This document shows, piece after piece, positions 24,180 to 35,364 of a stretch of DNA of 57,959 bases. The notes below the pieces were generated by a model, which saw only the letters and a program-made list of their open reading frames with translations, was not told the DNA's origin and did no database searches. Within the stretch, counting starts at the first letter, position 1. Each line of letters begins with the position of its first letter. The stretch comes from Phialocephala subalpina (taxonomy: Eukaryota; Ascomycota; Leotiomycetes; Helotiales; Mollisiaceae): positions 1 through 57,959 of the forward strand of contig FJOG01000102.1 in NCBI GenBank assembly GCA_900073065.1, read 5' to 3'. The position numbers and the translations under genes were made by a program.

Positions 24180-25668
24180 ATGGCATCAACAACTATCACC
24201 GAGGATCTGATGGAGAAAGGCATAACTGGTGAAGAGACCGTTGACGGCATGGGAGACGAGGTTGTATGGGTGCCACAAAGGTTGGACGCAACAGATACAG
24301 CTCCACAAGATAAGATGCCACGGTCACGTAGACGTGGTAAGTAGTGCCGTATCGACAAATGTCTGCTATCTAATACATATATCTAAAGCCCAAAACTACG
24401 CAAACAAGGCCGCACATTGGATCCAGCACTCGAAACAGACTGTCAGGAGTATGTGGAGAATGGTCAGACCCTCCTTTGAACAGGAAACGAGATTACCTCT
24501 GCGTCCTATCGTGAGATCATGCAAGTATCATTCCCAGCAACATACAGATAGAACTCAGCTGACGTCCATCTGGTGGATAAATGCCTGAAAGGCTATCCTC
24601 GATTAGCAGCGTTACTGGACTGCGATGAAAATTTTATGGTTTACCGGCGCTTTGGATATCTGCAAGCACGACTCCTATTATACAAACAGGACGTTCTTCG
24701 AGAACTCGAGGACGACCTCGATCGCATGGACGAATCAGATGAATATCACAAGACAAATGCACTCAGGTCGCGGGAGGATGGTGACATTGAGAACCCGGAC
24801 AAAAAAAAGCTTTTCGGCGAGATTGAAGGCAAATTCAAAGAATACGGTAATTCGTTCCTTTCGTCACGCTCTACTTTCCCAGGAGACTGAAAACAAGCAG
24901 CCGATCTACTCATTGTTTCTCGAGAGCTTGCGGGCTTCACGAGACCACCCGCGCGAGACTACTTCAGCGTCAAAAACTATTTCGATTCCCAAGGCCCGAT
25001 CTGCAACCCCGAAAGCTATATATATCGTAAGGAGGATATTGTAACTTTGAAACCAGGTCGCGAGAACGCCTGGATCGACGCCTTTATCGAAAAAATACTG
25101 CATAAACTCTCCTCCCCATTGATCCGAGTGAGTCGACCATTGTTACGCACCTCATTGTCAAGTCTATAAGGCTGACTGATACCTTACAGTATATGTTCTG
25201 CACTCCCGTGAGTATTAACATTGGCCGAATGACTAGATCATTGACTTGATCAGGATCTCCGCGACAAAGTCGACCCGGTGAAGACGAAGATTCAACTCTA
25301 CAGCCGTGATCGTATTAACCATGTCGTCGGGTTTATCATAATGATCACGATCTTGGCACTTCTGATCATCCCGGTGTACGTGCTCTTGCACGTAGGCCAG
25401 GGTGCTCGAACGCCATCTATGACACTGATCATGATCATGGTACTGCTTCTTTCAACGTTGATATTCTCTGTAGTGCTCACCAAATTCACGAGCGCCAAGC
25501 GTCATGAGACCCTTGGCGCAGCCGCTACGTATGTATTGCACGTCTTTCGTTCCGAATGCTGTGCTGACTGATTGTAGGTACTGCGCTGTTCTGGTCGTCT
25601 TTCTGGGCAACCTAGGAAACAGTTCTTCTGGCAGTAGCAGTGGCAGTAGTAATGGAACGAGCACTTGA
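24180..25668 (+). CDS. DUF6594-type fungal membrane protein (paralogue 1)
   Basis: Seven exons can be assigned: 24180-24336, 24389-24510, 24552-24846, 24901-25127, 25190-25207 (18 nt), 25254-25528 and 25578-25668. They sum to 395 codons (394 aa). The body has the family opening 'KGYPRLAALLDCDENF', then 'YRRFGYLQARLLLYKQ', a coiled-coil-like acidic stretch, 'YRKEDIVTLKPGRENAW', and a C-terminal membrane part with about three hydrophobic helices beginning near 'INHVVGFIIMITILALL'. The tail is Ser/Gly-rich. I place it in the fungal DUF6594 family, which has no known reaction. Exons 1-3 are the least certain: exon 2 is open in more than one frame and the acceptor of exon 3 (24551 or 24558) is ambiguous. 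A paralogue lies at 35365-36812 on the other strand with the same intron positions. Confidence 0.75.
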
Positions 25669-26698
25669 GATTGCTAAAGAACTAAAAACTAAGGGACTTT
25701 TTCGCTGCCCAAAGTTGCAACAATGGTACAGGAAATGGTCGGGAAGATGGAAAGTATTTGAGGATTCTGATATTCCATTGATTTGAGCTACGGCGAAATT
25801 GGTATTTATCGGCATTTGATGACAGTATGATGTGGCATGAAGCAATGAATGATAATTGAAATTATGCGACGCATCTCATATCAAACAGCGATGATGGTGT
25901 TCAACATCTGAAGAATCTAGTACTGCTTGACATTCGCGTTTAGCTTCATCGGACTCAACATGATGAAATGTAATTGAATACTGCAGCATTTGTAACATCG
26001 AAAAGTGGTTTTGATGATCTCGACCCCCTTGATGTCCGAGGAGGGGGTGACCTTTTCAGCGAACAGAATGCAATAAGACTGAAGGAAGAAGTACAATGGG
26101 CAAAGAGCGATCCATGTTTGCAACTTTTAGAATAGACATTTTGACATGTTTCAGAATGTATGAGCTGTGAACTAGAGGTCTGTGGAGATTGGTACTTGCT
26201 AAGTCCCCAGCTGTTGAGGATTCTGGTGCTCGTGTAAATGCCGATTTTGGGGCTTTCTCTTTCTAGGAATTTCGAAGCTGAGGGCACAATATCCAGCAGC
26301 AATCATTCTTTGAGGATCGAGGGATCCCTCATGCCATGCCTGCTGCAAAACCTCAGGAAGGACGAGGCTGTCACGTGAGCATTATCCTGACGCTTCACGA
26401 ACTGCTGAACCTGTGACTCCTGTTGTGGCTCAATCATGTTTGCATCACCATTCAGTCCAACCGTGGACATAACACAGACATACACAGACATACAAATACT
26501 TGTTCGATGTCAGGAAACAAGATGAATTTGCCTTTGTGACAAGCTTCTGGAGCTACGTCCCAAAGAGGTTAACGCCAGACCCGGCAACCTCCGTCCTGTT
26601 AACTCCAGGTATCAATTTCCAGAGCCATCATCACGAAGCGACCAGTTTGCGATAACTTCAACGACGCCCGTTGAAGAATCACGAAATCACACAGCACA
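25669..26698. other. Intergenic, nothing recognised
   Basis: About 1 kb between the DUF6594 gene and clathrin light chain. Only short minus-strand open frames without conserved features are present. The last 200 bp presumably holds the clathrin promoter; no canonical element stands out. Confidence 0.4.
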
Positions 26699-27533
26699 AT
26701 GGCGGACCGATTTCCCTCCCTCGAAGAGTTCGACTCTGGCGGTAAGCTCCTGTCTCCTCAATTTCAGCCAGCTGTCCATGCTAATGAAGTCGACAGCGCA
26801 AACAGAAGCTCAAGGCGACATCTTGGGTGACGACTTCCTATCCCGCGAGAAGGCTCTGCTTGGTGATGATGCGCATCAGTTCTCGACTGGCAACGATCAT
26901 GCGGCCTTCGTAGAGGATGACGATAATGATCTGCTTGGTGGTGGAGGAGGAATGGATGAGGATGTCACCGAGTTCGAGAGCTCTTTCCCTGCCATCGATT
27001 CACGGAATGAGGTATGTCTACACCCATTATCTCTACACTATCACTTTCGCTCTCAATGCTGATTGAACATCTATGAATAGGGCGTAGCACCAGGCGGAAC
27101 CATCACCGGCACCCCAGCCCCTTACCAATCAACCTACTACCCCCCAACAGCCACCGAAGAAGAAGAGCCCGAAGTAATCAAGCAATGGCGCGAACGCCGC
27201 GACCTCGCCCTCCAAGACCGCGCAGCCCGCTCCTCCGAACGCAAAGCCGAAACTATCAAAGCCGCTCAACAAAACATCGACGACTTCTACGAGAATTACA
27301 ACTCCAAGAAAGAGAAGACCATTGCCGCCACGCGCCGCGATGCCGAAGAGTTCCTAGAGAGTCGAGAGGATACGTCTGCTGGTGGAACAAGCTGGGAGCG
27401 TATTGCTAAGTTGGTGGATTTGAGTGGGAAGGGGACGAAGGGTGGTGCGAGTGGGACTGATAAGGCGAAGTTCAGGGAGTTGCTGATGAGTTTGAGGAAG
27501 GATGAGAAGGCGCCGGGTGCTACTGGATACTAA
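26699..27533 (+). CDS. clc1: Clathrin light chain
   Basis: Three exons (26699-26741, 26797-27011, 27081-27533) with GTAAGC...ACAG and GTATGT...ATAG introns encode 236 aa. It is the regulatory light subunit of the clathrin triskelion and acts on coated pits and Golgi/endosomal vesicles by binding the heavy chain. The N-terminus MADRFPSLEEFDSG is the usual fungal start. An acidic Gly/Asp-rich region follows, then a Pro-rich linker ('GTPAPYQSTYYPP'). The central helical heavy-chain-binding segment contains 'IKQWRERRDLALQDRAA' and a Lys/Glu-rich coiled coil. The C-terminal part has 'SWERIAKLVDLS' and 'FRELLMSLRKDEKAPGATGY', both typical of fungal light chains. Length matches the family. It is convergent with cdc37, whose stop is about 310 bp away. 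Confidence 0.95.
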
Positions 27534-27842
27534 TGATTCCGTTTGGTTTGTTGGTTTCTGGGAGGCCGGGTGTCGTGTGCTAGGCTGGTGCGGCTTGTAA
27601 GATCGGATCTGCGTGCATTGCTGGTTGTATTTTCGTTTAGGTCCTGCTCGATCGATGGGATTGGGCAATTACGGGGCGTTGAAAATACACGGCATATTTC
27701 ATGACATTCTTGAGGAACACTTTTGCAAGTGAAATCAACGTGATTGCTTTTCTGAGGAAGTCTAGACTCGCTATGCTACAATGCGTCATTATCCTTGTCC
27801 CATAACCGCATCAACAGGCATTATTCCCTTCTCCGAGCCCAT
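27534..27842. other. Convergent 3' ends of clc1 and cdc37
   Basis: A 309-bp spacer between two convergent stop codons. It holds only 3' UTR sequence as far as I can see; no gene or repeat. Confidence 0.5.
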
Positions 27843-29495
27843 TCAAGCCGGATCACCACTCTCATCAACGAGCGAGGGTTTTGGGGCTGCTTCTTTGGCG
27901 GCGGCTCTCTCTTGCTCCTCGAACTCCTTCAGTGCTTTCTGACCTTCCTCCGTGGTAGCATCGATGATCTGTTCTTCTAATGAAAGCATACCACCCTGTT
28001 GTAATGTTAGTCGTGATCTTGGATATTGAAATTGTAGATCTTACCTCTCCCAACTGACCAACAATCTCCTCAGCCTCTTCCACACTCATCTTGCCAAGCA
28101 CCTTGTTAACCTCATCCAGGCTTCCGCTCTCCAACGCTCTTTGTAATCCTGGTGGGAAAGCATTGAACAACTCTCTCGCCTTGACCTCCTCAGGATCTTC
28201 GCTGGTCAGTGGCGGGATCTTAATATTGATCGTCGTACCAGGATCAACAGCGTGCAATTGAATTTGCTCAACACCACCAGCACCCTCAGCTTCCTCCTGC
28301 AGTCGCTGCTTCTCGATTTCCTTAGCCCTTGACCGAATTCGTGCGAATGTGGAGTTGACATCGTCGAAGAAGACCTTCTGAGCATTATGACCTGGTGTAG
28401 TGATGCGCTTGAAGAATAAGCCAACACCGTCCCGACCTAATGCTCGACAATATTGAAGAAGCAGACCATTATGGACGCACTGTCTGGCGAAGTCATCTCT
28501 GCCGCCAATGCTTGCCTGGAAGGCCATGACTAGTAAACCATCTGTCTCTCGCTCGGCCACTACTTGGGGATTGTCGGAGATGAACTGCAAGCATGCTCTG
28601 TAGTCTCCTTGTTTGATCAGCGAGAACTTCTTGCCAAGCTCAGAAGCCTCTGCCTCTTCCTCGTCGTCATCATCTCCCAGGGAAGGTTCGTCAACATCAG
28701 CGTCTGCACCGGATGATTGCTCGGTTTCCTTTCCTTTGCCCTGACCAGCCAAGGCATGTGGATTCAGAACCTCAACAGCCTGAATCTTCTCCTTCTTAGT
28801 CTCGGTAGGCTTGGACTTATTGACAGATGAACTGTCGAAACCTGTGTGATAGCCCTCACTTGTAATCTTTCGGCCCTCTTCCTTCTCCAAGTTGTTCAGC
28901 TCCACCAATAATTGCTTTTGTAGATCCTCAACTTTCGCCTGGTGTGCCTTGACCTCTTTGACATATGCCTCGTATCGATTGTCGGGATTCTCCTCGTCTA
29001 CCTTGCTCTTGACCTGATCTACCAGCGCAGCCATCATCTTCGAGTACTTTGGCAGTTCCTTCTCATTCGAATGAACACCAGCAGGTGGCGGAGGCGGGGT
29101 ATCATTGTCCATTTCTCCTACTGACTCCATGATAGCTTGGAATATCAGCTCATCTGGGCTGCGCTTCTCTGCTTCCGCACTATGTGACTCCAGCTTGGTG
29201 AGGAGCGTGTTGATGCGTTTGAGGAGGCCATCGTTGATGATTCGCTCGTACTTGTAGGTCTCGATTTTGTTCTTGCGTTCGAATCTTTGCTGGTGAATTT
29301 GGTTCTGCTTGGCTCGGATGAAGGATCGTTTGTCGACGTTGGGGTGGACTTCGATATCTGAGTCGTCGCTCAACTCGAGAGCATCCTGAGATTGTCAGCC
29401 TTGGGTTCAGCCTGGTTGCGAAGGAAGGGTTTAAGAGGGAGCTGATTGTAAAGTTCGGGTGATCTACTTACCCATTTGCTGTAGTCTACCGGCAT
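27843..29495 (-). CDS. cdc37: Hsp90 co-chaperone Cdc37
   Basis: Three exons on the minus strand, 29472-29495, 28045-29385 and 27843-27995, separated by introns of 86 and 49 nt, give 505 aa. Cdc37 recruits protein kinases to Hsp90 in the cytosol. The short first exon supplies MPVDYSKW, and the next begins DALELSDDSDIEVHPNVD. This is the hallmark N-terminus with the casein-kinase-2-type Ser (residue 14) needed for kinase-client binding. The N-terminal kinase-binding coiled coil follows ('RAKQNQIHQQRFERKNKIET'), then an acidic linker, the Hsp90-binding middle domain ('GDYRACLQFISDNPQVV', 'LLLQYCRALGRDGVGLFFKR'), and a C-terminal helical tail ending SLVDESGDPA. Length agrees with fungal homologues. 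The divergent neighbour, an ABC transporter, starts 329 bp away. Confidence 0.97.
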
Positions 29496-29824
29496 CTTGA
29501 CGTTATGTCTCCAAAGTTCGGCTGTACTATTTTGTTTGGTGTTGTATCTCGGTGTTGGTTTTTACATCTCCCCTCCGTCGAATGTTCTACCACGAGGCAG
29601 ACAATTGCCCGCAGGCAACGCACGTGCGCTAGCTACGGAGACCGAGCCTCTCCGTTCCAGCGATGACGGAAGCTAAAGATTTGCTCTAGGTTGATTTACA
29701 ATTGAACATTCACTCCCTTCCTCACATTCAACGCGACGATGGGATCTCGACACATATACGAATTTCACATTATCCGGTGATAGCAGCGGTTCTGAAGCCG
29801 CAATCTGCTCCGAAGTCGCCCGCA

Positions 29825-32263
29825 ATGCGACGAGCTACGGTCCTTAGAGGCCATAGGCTTGGAGCCGCGGTATGCGACATAGCTTGTCAACAGCTGTCAA
29901 GAACGACTCCAGTATTAGCTGTAACTCGAATTCAACCTTCTGCCACTTTGCATACGACTCGTAGGGTCAGCTCGAGCTTCAATGCACGCCCAAAGCCCTC
30001 ACCTGCGGCGTTCAAGCCTGCTCCTCAACCACTTACGAGGAAGCTTCTAGGACGTTCACACCTCGGTCTTTCTTCACCATGGCGACCTGCAATTGCACAA
30101 TTACGACCTTTCAATAGCTCTGCACACCTGCGGGATACACCACCGAAAGAATCTGACCGGCAAGATCTGATTGAGAAAGAGAAGGCGAGGCGGGAAGAAG
30201 AGGAAGAAGACCTTTTGGATGAGCAACCAGGATTTGAACGAAGTGAAAAGGCCTCGAAGGCGGCACAAGTCAATCTGAGCGCACGACTGTCGAGCCCAAA
30301 GGCACAAGGGAACACAGCAGGATTTGGGGAGATATGGAGATTGATCAAGATCGCTCGACCAGAAGCAAAATGGCTGGGGTTGGCCTTTGCATTTTTGTTA
30401 ATATCATCTACCATTACGATGTCGATACCGTTCTCCATTGGAAAGATACTGGATCTTGCGACAAAGGACCCAGCTGAGGGAAGTACTTTGTTTGGCCTGG
30501 AGATCGGCCAATTCTATCTTGCCCTTGGCTGCGTCTTGACCCTAGGTGCAGCAGCAAACTACGGTCGGATCATCATTTTACGAATTGTCGGAGAGAGGAT
30601 TGTTTCCAGGCTTCGATCCCAATTGTATAGACGGACATACGTTCAAAATGCCGAGTTCTTCGATGCAAACCGAGTCGGAGACCTAATCTCCCGTCTTAGC
30701 TCCGACACGGTCATTGTTGGAAAGAGCATCACGCAGAACTTATCTGATGGACTGAGAGCGATTGTGAGTGGTGCTGCTGGATTCACAGCCATGGCTTGGG
30801 TCAGCTTGAAGCTCACAAGCATTCTATGCTTGATGTTTCCTCCTGTCGCCATTGGTGCATTTTTCTATGGTCGAGCAATCCGAAATTTAAGTCGGAAGAT
30901 TCAGCGAAACCTCGGAACACTGACCAAGATTGCAGAAGAGCGACTTGGAAATGTACGGACCAGTCAAGCATTTGCCGGCGAGATTCAGGAAGTTGGGCGT
31001 TACAACCACCAAGTGAAGAAGATCTTCGCACTCGGAAAGAGAGAAGCTATCATCAGTGCTACATTTTTCAGTTCCTCGGGATTCCTTGGTAACATGACCA
31101 TTTTGGCCTTGCTCTACTCGGGAGGATCCATGGTGAAGAGTGGAGTTATTAGCATTGGCGACTTGACTTCATTCTTGATGTATACCGCATACGCTGGATC
31201 GAGTCTGTTTGGTGTCTCTAGCTTCTATTCAGAGCTCATGAAGGGAGTTGGAGCTGCCAGCCGTCTCTTCGAGCTTCAAGACCGAAAGCCCACGATTCCT
31301 GCTACCATTGGAATCAAGGTGAAGTCTGCTCAAGGCCCAATCAAGTTCTCGAACGTCAGCTTTGCGTACCCGACACGACCAGCAGTGAGCATTTTTGATG
31401 GCCTTGACTTTGAAATTCCATCAGGCACAAATGTGGCGATTGTTGGTCCCAGTGGTGGTGGAAAGTCGACAATTGGCTCTTTGCTTCTGAGATTCTATAA
31501 CCCGACCGAGGGAAGCATTCAGATCAATGGGATCGATATCTCGACCATGAATGGCAAATCACTTCGTCGTCGTATTGGAATGGTCGGCCAGGAGCCAGTC
31601 CTGTTTTCTGGTTCTATCGCCGAGAACATCGCTTACGGCAAGCCACAAGCTACGCGATCTGAGATCATAGCCGCAGCTCGTAAGGCCAATTGCCAATTCA
31701 TCAGCGACTTCCCCGAAGGCCTCGATACTCAAGTCGGAGCTCGCGGTGCTCAGTTATCTGGTGGCCAGAAGCAAAGAATCGCTATCGCTAGAGCACTCCT
31801 CAAGAATCCCGACATTCTGATCCTCGACGAAGCCACTTCAGCCTTAGATGCCGAATCAGAAACATTGGTCAACTCAGCTTTGGCAGCACTCCTGAGGGGA
31901 CACAACACCACGATTTCCATTGCTCATCGTTTGTCTACGATTAAGAGATCCGACCATATCATTGTTCTTGGTAATGATGGCAAGGTTGCTGAGACCGGCA
32001 CTTACAACGCTCTGTCGGCGAACCCAGATTCTGCTTTCTCCAGATTGATGGAATGGCAGATGAGCGGCGGCGATGCTGCCGACAAGCGCTCAATGGAACC
32101 AGAAGGCCACTTAACGGAGACAGAAGAAATCGCCGACGACCTCGTCCGCTTGAGCGAACAAGACGCAACCGAGGAAATCGATGAGGAAGGAGTCATGGAG
32201 CACGGTGAGAAGGGGACGAAATCAGAAGCCGTCTTGAAGAAAGCAGGGAAGCAGACGAAGTAA
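29825..32263 (+). CDS. mdl1: Mitochondrial ABC half-transporter, Mdl1-like
   Basis: A single 813-codon exon (812 aa). An open frame extends upstream to 29702 without ATG, so I start at the first ATG, 29825. The N-terminus is long, basic and Ser/Arg-rich with no acidic run until about residue 105, as expected for mitochondrial import. A six-helix membrane domain follows ('LAFAFLLISSTITMSIPF' onward), then one nucleotide-binding domain. This has Walker A GPSGGGKST (about residue 541), signature LSGGQKQR (about 644), Walker B ILILDEATSALD (about 664) and the H-loop in IAHRLSTI. In yeast, Mdl1 exports peptides from the matrix across the inner membrane. The closest alternative is another ABCB10-type half-transporter. 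The tail after the NBD is acidic and low-complexity. Confidence 0.92.
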   Translation: MRRATVLRGHRLGAAVCDIACQQLSRTTPVLAVTRIQPSATLHTTRRVSSSFNARPKPSPAAFKPAPQPLTRKLLGRSHLGLSSPWRPAIAQLRPFNSSAHLRDTPPKESDRQDLIEKEKARREEEEEDLLDEQPGFERSEKASKAAQVNLSARLSSPKAQGNTAGFGEIWRLIKIARPEAKWLGLAFAFLLISSTITMSIPFSIGKILDLATKDPAEGSTLFGLEIGQFYLALGCVLTLGAAANYGRIIILRIVGERIVSRLRSQLYRRTYVQNAEFFDANRVGDLISRLSSDTVIVGKSITQNLSDGLRAIVSGAAGFTAMAWVSLKLTSILCLMFPPVAIGAFFYGRAIRNLSRKIQRNLGTLTKIAEERLGNVRTSQAFAGEIQEVGRYNHQVKKIFALGKREAIISATFFSSSGFLGNMTILALLYSGGSMVKSGVISIGDLTSFLMYTAYAGSSLFGVSSFYSELMKGVGAASRLFELQDRKPTIPATIGIKVKSAQGPIKFSNVSFAYPTRPAVSIFDGLDFEIPSGTNVAIVGPSGGGKSTIGSLLLRFYNPTEGSIQINGIDISTMNGKSLRRRIGMVGQEPVLFSGSIAENIAYGKPQATRSEIIAAARKANCQFISDFPEGLDTQVGARGAQLSGGQKQRIAIARALLKNPDILILDEATSALDAESETLVNSALAALLRGHNTTISIAHRLSTIKRSDHIIVLGNDGKVAETGTYNALSANPDSAFSRLMEWQMSGGDAADKRSMEPEGHLTETEEIADDLVRLSEQDATEEIDEEGVMEHGEKGTKSEAVLKKAGKQTK

Positions 32264-33325
32264 TGTGCATGCCGATATACGGGTCCTCTATGTACGAGAT
32301 ACAGGATATCATTGAAGCCTCGCAGCTTCACTTTTCATCTATCATTGGGCGTTTGATTGATACACTTGCATTGGGATGGGGATACATAGGCATTCGGTTG
32401 ATTCCCCAGGGAAGACAAATACCGAGCTTGGATGGATTTGTACTATACTCCGCTCGCATGATGGTAGAGAATCTAAATAGGGTCCTACTGTCCACTATTG
32501 TGATTTTGCACAGCTGGTTCATTGTCGATTTGTGTTGTCCTGAACTCAATCCCATCCTTCAGGATCCTGAAATGCAAACCGTGGCGAGTGCCATTCATAC
32601 ATATGTAACTTCCTGATGCTTTAATTCAAGTATTCTTTTTTGAATCTGGAAAGTTCTCTCAGCAGCTGAAACTTTCAGAGCGCTCATTCTGTTCAGGGTT
32701 GTCGAGCTCCTTCTTGGGACATTCGAATAGTCCAAAATGTCCTTTCGCATCTCAGAATCGATATCGAATCGCGAAAGTTTCCTTATATATCTTATCTTTT
32801 ACTTATGCCAACCGCTTCTGCTGGCCAGCCAGGTCGTCAACTTCTATCAAGACCTCGCGAGGTAGTTGTTGCCGTTGCGGCGCAGTTAGGGCTGTCCGAG
32901 TTATCATGCGCTTCTAGTCATATATCTCATTGGGTCTGCGATCTAGGCAATTCTGTCCAAGCGTCATTCAAAGCTTGATTGGATTAAGCAGCGAATGAGG
33001 TGCTGACAGCAGGTACTAAGCATCCTGTCAATCTTATCGTGGGAATCCCGCTGACCTAGGCTCAAACTGCAGTTGGTGAGGCTCAACTTCCGAAATTTCC
33101 GCATTGGGAATGGAGATCGTCTAGCGAAGGAAAATGCGACATTTGGAAATGCAGGGAGTTGGTGCATATGATAGCATGCGCCACGAAAATGGGGCTCGTG
33201 AGAAGCAGGAACTCGAGCACATAAGCAATTCACCCTTCAAGAGACATCAACTGTTTTGTACCGCAAATGCGACCGACGAGAACAGTCTTTGATATCATCC
33301 TCGTTGCACACCAGATACCGACAAC
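32264..33325. other. Intergenic, nothing recognised
   Basis: About 1 kb downstream of the ABC transporter. Open frames at 32263-32616, 32699-32917 and 32964-33233 lack conserved features and probably reflect UTR or chance. No repeat was seen. Confidence 0.4.
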
Positions 33326-34986
33326 ATGGCTCACAAGGTGCTCGGAGCTGGTGTCAGGATCATGTCCTCAGGTGCTGGGCATGTCTCCGAGCGCGTGCAT
33401 CACCTCAAAGAGAAACATTCGAAGTCACCCACCGTCAGCGAAATCGATGTTACGACACTTGGTGCAGACCTTCCACAAATTCTCGACCATACCCACGCCG
33501 AAGAGGCCGTGTTCGATGTACCTCCACCATACCAAGAGAACGACGAAGAGCAATGGCAACTCGATGAAGCTCAAGACGCACTCACCTTGAATACCGAGGC
33601 AACACTAACAGAGGAAGAACGAGCAAAAGCCGTTCTCGAGAAACAGAAGTCTGAAAAATACAACGAGCACGACCCCAAAGCCGTATTTGAGCGCTTTCTC
33701 GAACGACATCCCGCGCCAAGCCATCCCGCAACTGCCAAACTCTCCCTCCCAGTTATCGTTCCTCAACGACGGCCCCGAGACAAAACGCGAGGCTTCATTC
33801 GTGCCCACGCCCTAGTCCTGTCAAAAGTTGGTATCGACCAAGCAGCATTCATCGACTTCCTCGAAACATTCAACCAAGCCTCTCTCGCCTCACCTTCAAT
33901 CCAAGTCCTAAACCTTGCCTCTCTCATCGTCGGCACCGTCGGCCACGCTCCCGGGATAGCCGTCGGCGCGGTCCTCCAAATCGCAGCTCATATACTAGAA
34001 GAAATAAATGGAAGAAGAAGAACGAACCAGACTCTGGATCGACTCAAAGAATACTTCCGGCCACGCTCGTCATGACTTGGCGACCCCAACCAGCCAGCAA
34101 AGCCCAGGCCGCTTCGAGTACCACGGAGGTGGATTTGACTTCGACGATCACTTCATCTATGCCCGAAACCAGCACTGAATCTAAATTCAAACGAAGCATG
34201 AAACTTTCGGATGGCAAGACGTATGGCGACAATGCTCCCCAAGGCTTCGGATTCACTGACGTAGCACCATTAGTTTTTCCACAACTAGACGAAATCGAGA
34301 GCAAAGATCCCAAAGCCGCCAAGTCCAAAGTTCAAGCAGGACAAGGATTCGTAGCCGATTACTTCGACCGAAGAGCTATGGCCCGATATGTACCTCCCTC
34401 CTCTCCTTTTTCCATACCGCCGCACTAACGTTCACCACAGATGGCTACGAACCCCACCTCCGTCCTCACTACCACTGACTCAGCCATCCCCAAATACCAC
34501 TCCAGATACGCAGACCCAAACCACCCCGCCGCCAGCGGAAACTTAATCTCCTTCCTCTCCGGCGGAGAATTAAACCCTCCTCGTCTCGGACAAGGGCTCG
34601 GAGATCCCAACCAACAACACTGGGGTATCGGATGGGTAGCCAACAAGATCGTCATTGCACGAAACGAATCCAAAGTCAAGAAAGCCGCTGCGCTGAAAGA
34701 GCAGGAGTTGGGGGATCATCCTGAGCTACAGGAGGTGAAGGTAGAGGAAGAGAAGGAGAAGGAGTTGACGCAGAGAGATATTTGGGCGCAGAGGGCGGCA
34801 GAGGAAAAGACGCCGGATGGGAGAGCGGGGAAGGAGGCACTGGGCGCGATTATGGGGGTGCTGCAGCCGGATGTGTTGTATCTGATGATTGTTAATATGC
34901 CGAGTGAGGAGATGGCTGCTGCTGCGAGTGCGGCGAAGGATACGAAGGAGATGCAGGCAGAGAGTGCTTCTATACCTACTGCGTGA
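33326..34986 (+). CDS. Fungal hypothetical protein with apparent frameshift
   Basis: The locus reads as one protein in three pieces. Frame A is 33326-34075, 249 aa starting MAHKVLGAGVRI. Frame B begins by 34072 (MTWRPQP) and runs to 34389. After a 51-nt intron (34390-34440; GTACCT...CACTAAC...CACCACAG) it continues in the same protein to 34986. Frame A contains 'RRPRDKTRGFIRAHALVL' and 'GIDQAAFIDFLETFNQAS'. Frame B contains 'FVADYFDRRAMARY', then 'SRYADPNHPAASGNLISFL'. These elements occur in this order in a widespread ascomycete family of unknown function, as I remember it, where 'FRPR' and 'LVMTW' are joined by a few residues. Here 'EYFRPRSS-stop' and 'LVMTW' overlap in different frames at 34055-34080, so a small deletion or sequencing error is likely. 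The C-terminus is Glu/Lys-rich. Two separate genes are the alternative reading. Confidence 0.65.
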
Positions 34987-35364
34987 CTGGAGTCGATTAG
35001 CTTAGGTTACGACAGAATGATCGCGATGAGAAACGTGACTATCTGGAGTGAATGTGGATGGCATTCAGGAGTGTATTGAGGAGTCGTTTCTTGGTGTTGA
35101 ATCTTCAATTTTGACCTTCGGTTGGACATTTGCGTTGCTTTTCTCGCGTATTACTATTACTTACGAAACCCAGACTCCTCAAACCCTTTACTTCGCGAGG
35201 ATAATTGTTCTAGTAAATCGTTATTTCCCAGATGTTTGTATGCTCATATCATTCTGTACATAGAATATTGCTCCTTCCGCATCCAATTTATCCTTCCTTC
35301 ATCCTGCTTCATGACCTTTCTGCTCATGTATCAATCTGTCCAAGCCTTACACAACGGCACTTGG
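34987..35364. other. Convergent intergenic spacer
   Basis: 378 bp between convergent genes. Only short Phe/Tyr-rich chance frames; no RNA or repeat seen. Confidence 0.4.

Noticed and set aside
25278..25571. 97-codon frame as a separate gene
   Set aside because: It is exon 6 of the DUF6594 gene plus intron read-through.
27185..27668. Arg/Pro-rich frames over the clathrin light chain 3' exon
   Set aside because: Shadows of the clathrin light chain coding sequence in other frames.
29702..29824. 41 extra N-terminal codons of the ABC transporter
   Set aside because: Frame is open but begins without ATG; the first ATG is 29825 and the resulting N-terminus already looks like an import sequence.
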